Shown piece by piece: positions 8,018 to 17,123 of a stretch of DNA of 40,323 bases. Position 1 is the first letter of the stretch; each line of letters begins with the position of its first letter. A program made the position numbers and the translations under genes. This DNA comes from Amphibacillus sediminis NBRC 103570 (GTDB taxonomy: Bacteria > Bacillota > Bacilli > Bacillales > Amphibacillaceae). The stretch lies in NCBI RefSeq assembly GCF_001552275.1, contig NZ_BCQW01000025.1, positions 1 through 40,323 of the forward strand, read 5' to 3'. The notes under the pieces are model-generated. The model saw only the letters and a list, made by a program, of their open reading frames with translations, ran no database searches and had not been told where the DNA came from.

Positions 8018-9487
8018 TTAAATGTGGTAACGAACGACTTCATCCTTTTTAGTATTATAATCAATATAGCTGTCGCCTGAACGGAGGTCGACATGTAAGG
8101 TACATTCAAACTGATCTTTTTTCCAATTAAGCCTTACTTCTGCTTCACCGGTGTCGATTACGGTAAAATCACCATCAAAAGCCGGATAGCTATTTCTAAA
8201 CCGAATTAACTTAAGTAGCCGTTGGACAACATCTTTTTCTAAAGCTTCTTCAACATCATCAATAGAAAAGTTTTCACGATTAATCTCACGCCCATCTCCT
8301 GTTTCCTTAATTTTCGCTTCATTATTGGTTCCAGCTAAAAGTCCCACGTAGTAAACCTGCGGAATACCAGGCGTGAAAAATTGAATCGCACGAGCTGCTA
8401 AATAAAGCTGATCATCTTCATTTAATACTGAGTAATAGGTGCAGCGGATTTGGTGAACATCGAATCCATCTTTGTCTTTATGCTGATCCGATATAATCAA
8501 ACTCAAGTTCGACCCGCGTTTGACGGTTTCATCAACCAATTCTTTTGCTTCCTTCGTATCAATCAATCCATCTAAGTCAGGCTTAACAGGAATACCATCA
8601 TGACAATCTAACATCGTAAATTGATTTTCTGGTCGATCTTTAAGATAATCTGTTAAAGCATTTGACTTTTTGGTGATCATTGCTTCTAAAATTCGGTAGG
8701 GCAAGATAAAGTCGTAAATCCAAAAGCCATGTTCACTAAGCTTATATTGAATAGAATGATGGGCATGAACTTCAGGTAATAAGGCAATATCAAGTGAATC
8801 AGCAAGTGCTTTGATCCAATCTAGAAATTGATAAATATCTGGTTCAACAAAGAAACAGCTTGTTCCTAATTTTTTGATAATATAGCCGACCGCATCCAGT
8901 CTTACAATACTGACATTATTTTCTTTAAAATTCTCGAAGAATGTTTTAAATAACTCTTTTACCTTATCTGATTGGACATCCAAATCAATTTGTTCAGAGG
9001 GGTCAGTCTTACCAAAAGTCGTCCATACCTGCTCAACTTCTTTCGTTTCGTTAATTTCAAAAGTCGAATAAGGGAGTTTACGTCGTAGAAACATTTTGTC
9101 AATATCTTCTTGGTTTGGCTTCCCATCTTTCCAAAGCTTATCTAATGTAATGAAGTAGTCGGCATACTCTGATTGACGGCCTTTATCCAAAAAGTCTTGA
9201 AAATATGGCGATTGTCTAGAGATATGGTTTACCATCAAGTCTAGTAATACATCTCTTTTCGCACCAATTTTTTTGATATCAGACCACTCACCAAAGCTCG
9301 GTTCAATTTCCAAGTAGTCCAGTGGTGCAAAGCCACGATCGCCTGAAGAAGGAAATGGCGGTAGAATATGAACCCCACCAGTAAACACATCATCAAAGTA
9401 ACGTTCTAATAAGTAGTTAAGCTGTTTTAAGTCTCCACCTAGCGAATCCGGATACGTAATTAATTGTACTTCATTTTTCAAAGCCAT
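8018..9487 (-). CDS. GH13_18 sucrose/sucrose-6F-phosphate phosphorylase-like enzyme
   Basis: A 489-residue GH13 subfamily 18 glucoside phosphorylase. The start is ATG 9487, with an AGGGGGA site; the longer open frame begins inside the kinase gene and lacks a ribosome binding site. Catalytic residues are D198 in V-R-L-D-A-V-G-Y (nucleophile), E239 in P-E-V-H-A-H-H (acid/base) and D297 in D-C-H-D-G-I (transition-state stabiliser). The family marks G-T-S-C-F-F and P-Q-V-Y-Y-V-G-L-L-A-G are present. In the acceptor loop the residue preceding Gln is His (D-V-H-Q), where plain sucrose phosphorylases carry Tyr, and the opposite loop is basic (L-R-R-K-L-P). From memory these features go with sucrose 6F-phosphate phosphorylases. 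That would fit uptake by the PTS in the same operon, giving glucose 1-phosphate and fructose 6-phosphate. Glucosylglycerol phosphorylase is an alternative member of the subfamily. Confidence 0.85.
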   Translation of the reverse strand: MALKNEVQLITYPDSLGGDLKQLNYLLERYFDDVFTGGVHILPPFPSSGDRGFAPLDYLEIEPSFGEWSDIKKIGAKRDVLLDLMVNHISRQSPYFQDFLDKGRQSEYADYFITLDKLWKDGKPNQEDIDKMFLRRKLPYSTFEINETKEVEQVWTTFGKTDPSEQIDLDVQSDKVKELFKTFFENFKENNVSIVRLDAVGYIIKKLGTSCFFVEPDIYQFLDWIKALADSLDIALLPEVHAHHSIQYKLSEHGFWIYDFILPYRILEAMITKKSNALTDYLKDRPENQFTMLDCHDGIPVKPDLDGLIDTKEAKELVDETVKRGSNLSLIISDQHKDKDGFDVHQIRCTYYSVLNEDDQLYLAARAIQFFTPGIPQVYYVGLLAGTNNEAKIKETGDGREINRENFSIDDVEEALEKDVVQRLLKLIRFRNSYPAFDGDFTVIDTGEAEVRLNWKKDQFECTLHVDLRSGDSYIDYNTKKDEVVRYHI

Positions 9488-9506
9488 TGTTATCCCCCTA
9501 TCCTTA

Positions 9507-10466
9507 CTATTTATCTGCGCACTCGAGTAATGTTTTGTAATGCGGCAATTCAACAACTGCACCGGTAAAGTTCAATTTATAAGCGCTTGTTAAAAAGCCA
9601 ATTTCTAGCGCTTTTTCAACCGTTTCTCCTTGCGTGATACCACAGTAAAAACCAGACCAAAATGCATCTCCAGCCCCTGTGGTATCAACCACCTTTTCTG
9701 CTCGCGTATGATAGTATGTCTTTTCTCCATTATCCGAAACAATAGCCCCTTCTTTTCCAAGAGTCATAATCACAAACCGACAACCTAACTGGTGACATTT
9801 ATCAATTTGGTTCTCTGGCGTATCCGGTCCAAATAAACGCTCTGCGTCATCCTCCGAGGGTTTAATAATATCTACCTGACCAATCATCTCTTTCATGATC
9901 GCTCTTCCATCCTCTGAATCATCCCAGAGACTTTGATGATAATTCGGGTCAAAACAAACGAGCGCACCAGCTTCACGCGCTAACATAAGTGCTTGTTTGA
10001 TAACCTGACGTGATCTTAGGTTTGAAATGGGCCATGATGAAAAATGCACGATTTTTGCTTGTTTGAGCGCTTGACTCAGTTCTTCAGTTAGTTGGATTCG
10101 ATAATCGGCGCCACGGTAAAAAATCGGAAGCGGTGTCCCTTTGCTTTTATTGACAACTACCATACTTGTTGATTGCTTAACTTGCTGAATAAGGGTCGTA
10201 TCCATCTTTTGTCTCGTTAAATGTCGTGTTAAAAAATCACCAAACCGATCATCACCGACCGCAGCACAAATTTTTGCTGTTCCACCTAAACGGTTAACAT
10301 TCATCACAATATTAGCTGGCGATCCACCGAAATAGGCCTGGAATTGATGATTAACATCATCATAGTCCGTTGAAATCATATCAACAAGGATTTCACCAAT
10401 AGCTAATACATCGATTGTTTTGTCTGGAAATTCTAATATATGATTCGACTGAAGTGTAATCTTCAT
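9507..10466 (-). CDS. PfkB-family sugar kinase, fructokinase-like
   Basis: A 319-residue ribokinase/PfkB-fold kinase. The N-terminal signature A-I-G-E-I-L-V-D-M and the substrate loop F-G-G-S-P-A-N-I-V-M-N-V-N-R-L-G-G are at about residues 22-64. The ATP-site motif D-T-T-G-A-G-D-A-F-W-S-G near residue 262 holds the catalytic Asp. Length is usual for fructokinases, 1-phosphofructokinases and related enzymes, so the substrate is not fixed by sequence. It lies 19 bases before the GH13_18 gene and 115 bases after the EIIBC gene in one operon. If the phosphorylase acts on free sucrose, this kinase would phosphorylate the released fructose. If it acts on sucrose 6-phosphate, a different hexose (phosphate) is expected. 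Start ATG 10466 has an AGGGAGGTGAG site. Confidence 0.88.
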   Translation of the reverse strand: MKITLQSNHILEFPDKTIDVLAIGEILVDMISTDYDDVNHQFQAYFGGSPANIVMNVNRLGGTAKICAAVGDDRFGDFLTRHLTRQKMDTTLIQQVKQSTSMVVVNKSKGTPLPIFYRGADYRIQLTEELSQALKQAKIVHFSSWPISNLRSRQVIKQALMLAREAGALVCFDPNYHQSLWDDSEDGRAIMKEMIGQVDIIKPSEDDAERLFGPDTPENQIDKCHQLGCRFVIMTLGKEGAIVSDNGEKTYYHTRAEKVVDTTGAGDAFWSGFYCGITQGETVEKALEIGFLTSAYKLNFTGAVVELPHYKTLLECADK

Positions 10467-10524
10467 CGCTATTTCTCACCTCCCTTTGTGATCGTTGCGT
10501 TCTAAAATGCTAATAAGCAGCAAT

Positions 10525-10556
10525 ATATCGACGCACACTAAAGCATGCGTCGATAT
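10525..10556. repeat. Intercistronic hairpin with perfect 11-bp arms
   Basis: ATATCGACGCA and TGCGTCGATAT enclose a 10-base loop between the EIIBC and kinase genes. No U-tract follows, so it is more likely an mRNA stabiliser or processing site than a terminator. It could set the lower expression level of the downstream kinase and phosphorylase genes. Confidence 0.6.
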
Positions 10557-10581
10557 CCTTTAATGGCTGCGATCAGTCAAA

Positions 10582-11952
10582 TTATGCCTCCAACTTTTCT
10601 TTATCTTCAAAGCCTAAAATTAAAGTCACGACAAAAGGTACAATAATAGCGATAGCCATCATAATCAAACCATTAATTATACTTGAAAAACCACGATCAT
10701 CAGCTAATGCTAATGAGGTCATAATCGTATTGTTTAATACATAAATTCGCACATAGGTTATACCTGCATATAATCCCGCCGCAGCAGAACCAATTACGGC
10801 TGCTAGCATTGGCTTTTTCAATTTTAACGTCACACCATACATCGCAGGTTCAGTAATACCCATTAACGCAGAAATACCCGCTGCTAAACTAATTTGCTTT
10901 CTGCCTTTGTTTTTAGATTTCACCGAAACAGCTAGCGATGCTCCCCCCTGTGCTAGGTTAGAACATACTTGTGAAAGTAAAATTAATGAATCATAGCCTG
11001 TTAATGCAAAGGTAGACAAGAAGATTGGTGTTAGAGCATGGTGCATACCAGTCATAACAATAAATGGCATAGCTGCTGCTAAAATACCTAATAAAATAAA
11101 GCCTAGTTTAGATTCTAATGTTTCAATGCCTAACGCCAATAAGTCACCAGCATAAGCCCCTAATGGACCAATAACAATTAAAGCAATCGGTGCACTAATT
11201 AACAGAACTAGTGTCGGATTTAATAATATTTTCAATACTTTAGGTGTTACTCGATCAACGATAGCTTCAATATAAGACATAACCCAAATCATTAAAATGG
11301 CTGGAATGACAGAATATGCATAGCTGACCCCTCTTATCGGTAGGCCAATAAACGAGATAGGGTCACCAGTATTTACCCAGTCAATAAAATTCGGGTGCAT
11401 TAACACACCAACAACGACGACCGCTATTGACGTATTTACTTTAAATTTCCGACTAGCAAAGATTGCTAGTAAGATTGGTAGAAAATAAAAGGTTGCATCA
11501 CCAATAATACTTAATGTTTGGTAGGTAGGTGAATCAGGCGACATTAGATCAAACGTATCAATCAGTGCCAAAAGCACCTTGATCATACCGGCACCAGTTA
11601 GAACAGGGATTAATGGCGTCATTGACCCTGTAATGGCATCAATCACTTTATGAAATACATTATTTTTTTCATGTTTAGACGCTTCTTGATCGTGATCTAA
11701 TTCTCCAAGTTGGCCAGCTATCGCTTGGTAAACAGCTCCGACCTGATTACCGATGATAACCTGATACTGAGATGGTGTCTTTTTTTGCCCTACCACTACA
11801 TCGACGTTGTTTAGTTTTTCCTCTTTTACCTTCTCGCTATCTTTTAGTTTAAAACGTAATCGCGTCGCACAGTGCGTTAACTCAGTAATATTTTCTTTTC
11901 CACCAACGTATTCAATTATTTGCAAGCTACTATTTTTATAGTTCGTTTTCAT
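10582..11952 (-). CDS. PTS glucoside/sucrose-type EIIBC permease
   Basis: A 456-residue membrane PTS permease. The EIIB domain (about 1-85) carries the phospho-accepting C28 in T-H-C-A-T-R-L-R-F. The EIIC domain has about ten hydrophobic segments and the conserved G-I-T-E-P-A-M-Y-G loop near residue 365. There is no EIIA domain, so phosphate must come from another EIIA, for example that of the EIIBCA at 31946-33871. It is the second gene of the operon, between the GH1 gene (20 bases upstream) and the kinase. With a 6-phospho-beta-glucosidase and a GH13_18 phosphorylase as partners, the substrate could be a beta-glucoside, sucrose or a relative; the sequence does not decide this. Start has a GAGGAG site. 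Confidence 0.93.
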   Translation of the reverse strand: MKTNYKNSSLQIIEYVGGKENITELTHCATRLRFKLKDSEKVKEEKLNNVDVVVGQKKTPSQYQVIIGNQVGAVYQAIAGQLGELDHDQEASKHEKNNVFHKVIDAITGSMTPLIPVLTGAGMIKVLLALIDTFDLMSPDSPTYQTLSIIGDATFYFLPILLAIFASRKFKVNTSIAVVVVGVLMHPNFIDWVNTGDPISFIGLPIRGVSYAYSVIPAILMIWVMSYIEAIVDRVTPKVLKILLNPTLVLLISAPIALIVIGPLGAYAGDLLALGIETLESKLGFILLGILAAAMPFIVMTGMHHALTPIFLSTFALTGYDSLILLSQVCSNLAQGGASLAVSVKSKNKGRKQISLAAGISALMGITEPAMYGVTLKLKKPMLAAVIGSAAAGLYAGITYVRIYVLNNTIMTSLALADDRGFSSIINGLIMMAIAIIVPFVVTLILGFEDKEKLEA

Positions 11953-11972
11953 TTATCTCGCTCCTCGAAAAT

Positions 11973-13403
11973 TTAATCAAATAAATAATCTCCATTTGAC
12001 TCAACGACCTTCTGATACCAATAAAAGCTATCCTTTCGATAGCGTTTATAGGTCCCATGTCCCTGGTCATCTGCATCGACGTAGATCAAACCATAACGTT
12101 TGCTCATTTTCCCTTCACTTACACTGACTAAATCAATTATTCCCCACATGAGATAACCGATTAGTTCAACCCCATCCTCTTCTACTGCTAATACCATATT
12201 TTTTAGGTGTTCTTTTAAATAGTTCACTCGATAATCATCATGGATTCTGCCATCAACGAATTGATCATCATAAGTACCCAGACCGTTCTCCACAATAAAT
12301 AGTGGCAATTCATAGCGATCATATAATTGATTCAGCGTGATTCTGAGCCCTAACGGATCGACTTGCCATACGCTATTTGAAGCTGGTAAATAGGGATTTT
12401 TAACGGTGTCCGGTCCATTTGTTTTGACTTTCTCAACGTCACTATCTTTCGCAACACTACATGCACTTGAATAATAGCTAAATGATAGAAAATCAACGGT
12501 ATTATTTTTTAATATCTCAAAATCCTCTTGCTCTGTTTGTAAGTGGATTTGATTTTTCTCGAAAAAGGTTGCCAAGAAGTTTGGGTATTTCCCTTTAACT
12601 TGAACATCTGAAAAAATCAAATTATATTTATCGCTTTCAAAAGCAGAAAACACATCTTCGGGCTTACAGGTGTACGGGTAGGTTTTGGCCGCAGCCATCA
12701 TACAGCCAAATTTAAAATTAGAATTAATTTGTCTTCCAATTTGAATCACCTTTGCATTTGCAAGTAATTGGTGATGAGTCGCCTGGTATTTCTTCGCTAA
12801 CTTATTTTCGTTTTTAGTAAAGGTTAAGCCAGCCCCAATAAATGGAATATGCATAATCATATTCATTTCATTAAAAGGAATCCAATACTGCACATAATCG
12901 GAAAACCTTTTCATGACGACCGTTGCATAATTGACATACAGATCAACAACTTTTCGACTAAACCAGCCTCCATATTTTTTAATGAGATAAAGCGGCATAT
13001 CGAAATGACTAATTGTCACAATCGGTTCAATTTTTTTCTCTTTTAACTTTTTGAAAATGTTCTCATAAAATTGCAATCCACGCTCATTAGGGCTTTCTTC
13101 TTCCCCAGTAGGAAAAATCCGTGACCAAGCTACAGAAAGCCTGAAGCTATTCACACCTAATTCTGCTAACAACTCTATATCACTTTCGTAAGTCTCATAA
13201 AAGTTGTTTCCGTGTCTCCCCGAATAAAAATGATAAGATTGATTGATGATATTGTCTTGATCAAGATAAACATCATCTAAGCGCTTTGGTTCCATAGGCA
13301 ATATATCAAAGTTCGTTAAACCACGGCCATCCGCATTAAAATGACCTTCTGTTTGATTTGCAGAAATGGCCCCTCCCCAAAGAAATGAGTCCTTCCATGT
13401 CAT
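11973..13403 (-). CDS. GH1 6-phospho-beta-glucosidase
   Basis: A 476-residue cytosolic GH1 enzyme starting at ATG 13403 (AAGGGGGAG site, 9-base spacing); a longer open frame adds nine residues without a ribosome binding site. The acid/base is E179 in F-N-E-M-N and the nucleophile E372 in I-V-E-N-G-L-G. The 6-phosphate pocket is visible as S427 followed by K435 and Y437 in V-S-V-S-E-G-K-M-S-K-R-Y-G, with the Ser+8/+10 spacing and small residue after Ser that characterise BglA-type 6-phospho-beta-glucosidases. It is the first gene of the PTS operon, behind a strong promoter at 13585-13613. The 175-base leader is long enough for extra regulation, although I see no RAT in it. Confidence 0.92.
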   Translation of the reverse strand: MTWKDSFLWGGAISANQTEGHFNADGRGLTNFDILPMEPKRLDDVYLDQDNIINQSYHFYSGRHGNNFYETYESDIELLAELGVNSFRLSVAWSRIFPTGEEESPNERGLQFYENIFKKLKEKKIEPIVTISHFDMPLYLIKKYGGWFSRKVVDLYVNYATVVMKRFSDYVQYWIPFNEMNMIMHIPFIGAGLTFTKNENKLAKKYQATHHQLLANAKVIQIGRQINSNFKFGCMMAAAKTYPYTCKPEDVFSAFESDKYNLIFSDVQVKGKYPNFLATFFEKNQIHLQTEQEDFEILKNNTVDFLSFSYYSSACSVAKDSDVEKVKTNGPDTVKNPYLPASNSVWQVDPLGLRITLNQLYDRYELPLFIVENGLGTYDDQFVDGRIHDDYRVNYLKEHLKNMVLAVEEDGVELIGYLMWGIIDLVSVSEGKMSKRYGLIYVDADDQGHGTYKRYRKDSFYWYQKVVESNGDYLFD

Positions 13404-13562
13404 GACTTTCAACTCCCCCTTGATTCTCAACCTAAGCGATCAATTCCCTATGTATAATGCCATTGAGTGGATCATTATCATTGACTCCAACAATAAGAGC
13501 CGTTGGCGACGCTTACAGGTTTATTTAAAAATGCTCTAGTTTATCCTACTGCTCTTTAAAGC

Positions 13563-13579
13563 TAGCTTTAGAAAAGCTA
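13563..13579. promoter_or_regulatory. Candidate operator at the GH1-PTS operon start point
   Basis: TAGCTTT-aga-AAAGCTA is a perfect inverted repeat with 7-base arms. It sits just downstream of the operon -10, where a bound LacI-family dimer would block transcription. Confidence 0.45.
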
Positions 13580-13584
13580 AAACA

Positions 13585-13613
13585 ATCATAACCCCTATTA
13601 ATCTTTATGTCAA
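13585..13613 (-). promoter_or_regulatory. Sigma-A promoter of the GH1-PTS-kinase-phosphorylase operon
   Basis: TTGACA (13608-13613), a 17-base spacer and TATGAT (13585-13590) on the minus strand. The -35 is a perfect match and the spacing ideal. The transcript would start near 13578 and carry a leader of about 175 bases. Confidence 0.75.
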
Positions 13614-13784
13614 AGGTTTTCATATATTTTTTCTATCAAATGACCTCGAAATAACAGTGTTTACATCAAAAATACTTTTTTATTTCAATAAATAAACTTA
13701 TTTTTATGTTAAACGATTGATACATGATATAATGAATAGAATGGATATATAAGCGATTAATTTTAAATAAACGAGGAATGTTAA
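13614..13784 (+). promoter_or_regulatory. LacI-gene promoter region
   Basis: AT-rich divergent promoter region with a TATAAT at 13728-13733 reading toward the LacI gene; its -35 is weak. No other feature is seen here. Confidence 0.4.
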
Positions 13785-14768
13785 ATGGTAGGAATAAAAG
13801 ATGTAGCCAAAAAAGCCGGGGTATCCGTGACTACTGTTTCCCGTGTAATGAATAATCGGGGATACATTGGTGAGGAGACTCGTAAAAAGGTTGAAGAAGC
13901 GATTAAAGAACTAGATTATTCACCTAATCAAATTGCTCGAGCCTTATTGTCCAATCAGTCCCACTTAATTGGTCTGATTGTTCCAGAAATCAATCATCCT
14001 TTTTTTAGCGAGTTAATGCATTGGATCGAATACTATGCAGGTGAAAAAAATTATAAGATTATCATTTGCAACTCGGTTAATGATAAGGAAAAGGAAGCCA
14101 GTTATTTGACGATGCTAAAAGAACACCGAGCTGATGGTGTGATCATGTGTAGTCATACGTTAGATACAGAGGTCTATAAAAATTTATCTATGCCCATCGT
14201 TTCCTTTGATCGGATTATTTCTGCTGAAATCCCTTATGTGGCAAGCGATAATTACCATGGCGGTGAGCTAGCCGCACACCATTTAATTGAACAGGGCTGC
14301 AAAAAGCTCCTGCATATATCCGGACCTTTAAATTATGAAATGCTTTCAAATAGACGAGCTGATGCATTTCAAATAACCTGTACACGACATCAGGTTGAGT
14401 GGGACATCTTAGAAGGGGCTCATATCTATGCCACCTTTGAGGATAACTGGCGTTTCATCGAAGAAGAACTAAAGGACCGTTTAACAGATTATGATGGGAT
14501 ATTCTGTAGTAATGATCTCATTGCCTATACGCTCTCAACCTATGCGAATAAAAATGGTATTAACGTGCCTGATCAATTAAAAATCATTGGTTATGATTAT
14601 CATAGTTTCACCCGATTACTTCAGTCTCCTAAGCTAACAACGATCAAACAGCCAATTGAGCTCTTAGCCAAACAGCTTGTTCGCTCGCTTTTAAAGCAAA
14701 TTGAACAAAAAGGCCAAGTCGAACAAACGATTTATGATGTGGAATTAATTCAAGGAGAGACAACGTAA
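13785..14768 (+). CDS. LacI-family sugar-responsive repressor
   Basis: A 327-residue repressor. Residues 3-50 form the LacI helix-turn-helix and hinge (I-K-D-V-A-K-K-A-G-V-S-V-T-T-V-S-R-V-M-N-N). The periplasmic-binding-protein-like sensor domain follows from about residue 60 (I-G-L-I-V-P-E-I-N-H-P-F-F). It is divergent from the GH1-EIIBC-kinase-phosphorylase operon and probably represses it, with the inverted repeat at 13563-13579 a candidate operator. Sensor residues do not identify the ligand; a sugar phosphate from the pathway is likely. Start ATG follows a GAGG at good distance. A terminator overlaps the stop codon. Confidence 0.92.
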   Translation: MVGIKDVAKKAGVSVTTVSRVMNNRGYIGEETRKKVEEAIKELDYSPNQIARALLSNQSHLIGLIVPEINHPFFSELMHWIEYYAGEKNYKIIICNSVNDKEKEASYLTMLKEHRADGVIMCSHTLDTEVYKNLSMPIVSFDRIISAEIPYVASDNYHGGELAAHHLIEQGCKKLLHISGPLNYEMLSNRRADAFQITCTRHQVEWDILEGAHIYATFEDNWRFIEEELKDRLTDYDGIFCSNDLIAYTLSTYANKNGINVPDQLKIIGYDYHSFTRLLQSPKLTTIKQPIELLAKQLVRSLLKQIEQKGQVEQTIYDVELIQGETT

Positions 14769-14805
14769 ACACCATTTTAAGGTTCCGTCCTAATGGTGTT
14801 TTTTT
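14768..14805 (+). terminator. Terminator of the LacI gene
   Basis: Perfect 9-base arms AACACCATT and AATGGTGTT with a 15-base loop, then a run of T. The stem begins at the last base of the stop codon. Confidence 0.85.
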
Positions 14806-14898
14806 ATCTAACCATTTATCTTTCCTTTTATTTTTCTCAATTGGACTAGTCTTCGGTGTCCTAATTAGCTCTTTTAGTAAGTTCTGTTAGATGCGCCG

Positions 14899-15120
14899 TA
14901 AAGTGGAACTTTGTTCACTGGGGGTTGCGACAGATGGGATGAAGATAGCTAGTGCAGACGTTGGGTCATGACGTCGCGAACTTAGTCAGCTTCCTCTCTC
15001 CCTCACTGAACGTTGGTTAAACCAATCGGGCCGTTACTGGCTGTTCGATCTCCCACTTATATATGACGTGTTCCCTTATTTCTTGAAGGGGAGTCTTATA
15101 GCCAGTTACATTGCGATAAA
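14899..15120 (+). repeat. Dispersed structured repeat, copy B
   Basis: Same family as copy A, in the leader region of the MATE gene. The left end AAAGTGGAACTTTGTTCA is mutated. The 3' stem around CCCTTCGATGGGGCGAG is deleted, so the block TTCTTGAAGGGGAGTCTTAT joins directly to CAGTTACATTGCGATAAA. Confidence 0.88.
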
Positions 15121-15133
15121 AATTTTATAAAGT

Positions 15134-15175
15134 ATTCATTAAAAATGCATCATCTTTCTTGCATTTTTAATGAAT
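15134..15175. promoter_or_regulatory. Inverted repeat with perfect 16-bp arms before the MATE gene
   Basis: Arms ATTCATTAAAAATGCA (15134-15149) and its exact complement (15160-15175) surround a 10-base loop, 70 bases upstream of the MATE start. There is no U-tract in the + direction. It may be an operator for a drug-responsive repressor or an RNA attenuator stem. Confidence 0.55.
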
Positions 15176-15245
15176 AAGGCTATACTATTCAAAGACTACT
15201 AAAATATATCAATTTAACATCTATCAGAAAGGGTAAGTGTGTGTT

Positions 15246-16664
15246 ATGGGAAGAGATATGACATCAGGTAACCCACTTAAGCTAATCATACTTTTTACAC
15301 TACCAATGTTACTCGGTAACGTCTTCCAGCAGTTTTATAATATGGCAGATACGTTTATCGTCAGTCAGACGTTAGGGATGGATGCTCTAGCTGCAGTTGG
15401 GTCAACAGGAAGCATCATATTTTTAATTTTAGGTCTAGCGATTGGTTTAACTGCAGGTCTCGCAGTCATTACCGCCCAGCGCTTTGGTAAGAAAGATGAA
15501 AAAAGCCTGCGCAAAAGCTTAGGAGTTAGTTTAATTATTACTATGATTGCTAGTATCATATTAACCGTATTTGCGACGTTAAACACACGGAACATTTTAG
15601 AACTAATGCAAACACCTCCAGAGATTATAGACCATGCTTATGATTATCTGGTTGTTCTTTTTAGTGGTATTAGCGCTACGGTACTATTTAACTTCTTATC
15701 CAATATATTAAGAGCGATTGGTGATAGCCGTACACCACTAATCTTCTTAATTATTACGTCATTTTTAAATATCATTTTAGATTATGTATTTATTTTAGGC
15801 TTTAACATGAATGTTGCTGGTGCAGGTTATGCAACCGTTATTGCACAATTTGTTGCCTCAATTCTTTGTATTCTTTATATTAAGAAAAAAGTCCATATCC
15901 TACGCATTAGAAAAGACGATTGGACGCTTGAATGGGCTGAGTACAAAGAACATTTACGAATTGGTTTACCTTATGGTTTTCAATATTCAATTATTGCGAT
16001 CGGTTCTATTGCTATCCAAATTACGTTAAACCAATTAGGGGCTTTATCGGTTGCGGCTTATACTGCTGCCCTCAAAATCGATCAGCTTCTTACGATGCCT
16101 TTACAAACGATTGGAATCTCGATGTCAACCTATGTGGCGCAAAACTTCGGGGCAGGCAAGTTTGAGCGGATCAAACGGGGCATGCGTAGTGGTCTAGCTA
16201 TTACATTAAGTTACAGCGTATTAATTGGACTCATTTTTTTATTTAGCGGTCGCTTCCTGGCCTCATTTTTTGTTGATGCGGATAATACTGCTGTCCTTGA
16301 TTTGGCCGAACAATTTTTTAAGATTCAATGGCCATTTTATACCTTGCTTGCTCTTGTACTAATCCTGCGTCCATCGTTACAAGGACTTGGAAATAGCTTT
16401 GCACCAACAATAGCAGGTGTTATGGAACTAGCTGCTCGAATATTTGGTGCACTTATTCTTTCTAGTTACTTCGGCTTTTCGGGAGCTGTTGCATCAAACC
16501 CAATCGCATGGTTTAGTGCCATTGTGCCTTTGATTTTATCATTCTACTTTACACAACGGATCCTGACAAAAGAGCCAACCCGCTTAGAATTAGCCTTGTC
16601 GCTCGGATCAAAAAAAGTCATGCAAGCAGCCAAAACGCTTCAAGCAGAAAAACAGATATCTTAA
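15246..16664 (+). CDS. MATE-family multidrug/cation antiporter
   Basis: A 472-residue inner membrane protein with twelve predicted helices. The N-terminal P-M-L-L-G-N-V-F-Q-Q-F-Y-N-M-A-D-T-F-I-V segment (about residues 20-40) is the hallmark of the MATE family, and a matching repeat occurs in the second half. Family members export drugs or metabolites in exchange for Na+ or H+. I take ATG 15246 as the start, since AAAGGG at 15228-15233 is 12 bases upstream; a GTG nine bases earlier is too close to that site. It is a single-gene unit preceded by repeat copy B and a 16-bp inverted repeat, and followed by a clear terminator. Substrate unknown. Confidence 0.93.
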   Translation: MGRDMTSGNPLKLIILFTLPMLLGNVFQQFYNMADTFIVSQTLGMDALAAVGSTGSIIFLILGLAIGLTAGLAVITAQRFGKKDEKSLRKSLGVSLIITMIASIILTVFATLNTRNILELMQTPPEIIDHAYDYLVVLFSGISATVLFNFLSNILRAIGDSRTPLIFLIITSFLNIILDYVFILGFNMNVAGAGYATVIAQFVASILCILYIKKKVHILRIRKDDWTLEWAEYKEHLRIGLPYGFQYSIIAIGSIAIQITLNQLGALSVAAYTAALKIDQLLTMPLQTIGISMSTYVAQNFGAGKFERIKRGMRSGLAITLSYSVLIGLIFLFSGRFLASFFVDADNTAVLDLAEQFFKIQWPFYTLLALVLILRPSLQGLGNSFAPTIAGVMELAARIFGALILSSYFGFSGAVASNPIAWFSAIVPLILSFYFTQRILTKEPTRLELALSLGSKKVMQAAKTLQAEKQIS

Positions 16665-16677
16665 CTAACATACAAAC

Positions 16678-16725
16678 AAGGTGCCTAATTAGTCGAGTGA
16701 CAAATTGGGCACCTTTTATTTTTTT
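16678..16725 (+). terminator. Terminator of the MATE gene
   Basis: AAGGTGCC-x-AATT pairs with AATT-x-GGCACCTT, followed by a T-rich tract. Confidence 0.85.
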
Positions 16726-16929
16726 ACTCTCACGATCTACTTAGGGGACATTCATTTATCTATGTAAGGGTTTGTTGACAATTGATTTCAACTCTTTTAT
16801 TTTTTATTTTTTTGATAATCTCCTTATACCTATTCTTATTGAATCAGTTCCATCTTAGAGTTTAAGCGTAAAAAGAGTAAAGTACAAAATTATACATTTT
16901 GATGTAGGAAGGACTCACAACACACTGTT

Positions 16930-17000
16930 TTCCAAAATCGAGTAGAGGGAAAAGTTAAGTAACTTTTCGCCCCTCTCACACCACCATACATCAGACTGTC
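16930..17000 (-). other. Possible 3' end of a decayed group II intron
   Basis: On the minus strand this reads TGGTGGTGTGAGAGGGGCG, then AAAAGTTACTTAACTTTTC and CCTCTACTCGAT. It forms a stem of AGAGGG..GAAAAGTTA with TAACTTTTC..CCTCT. Bacterial group II introns often end in such a domain VI stem with a CCTCTAC-type 3' end. Domain V is not convincingly complete and no intron ORF is visible, so this is a weak call. Confidence 0.25.
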
Positions 17001-17123
17001 TAACAACTAAATATATTCATTACTAGAAAGACACTTTTCATCATTTCATTATTAAATAGATCAAACGTGTTTCAGTATTGTTAAGCTGCTAAAAGCTCAA
17101 CAATTTCTGAAACCTTTTTTTCG

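Noticed and set aside
9488-9562. Longer N-terminus of the GH13_18 enzyme overlapping the kinase gene
   Set aside because: No ribosome binding site at 9562, and the family begins near the ATG at 9487, which has a strong site.
13404-13578. RAT-type antitermination in the GH1-PTS leader
   Set aside because: The leader is long, but I find no RAT-like sequence or terminator with a U-tract, and a LacI regulator is present instead.
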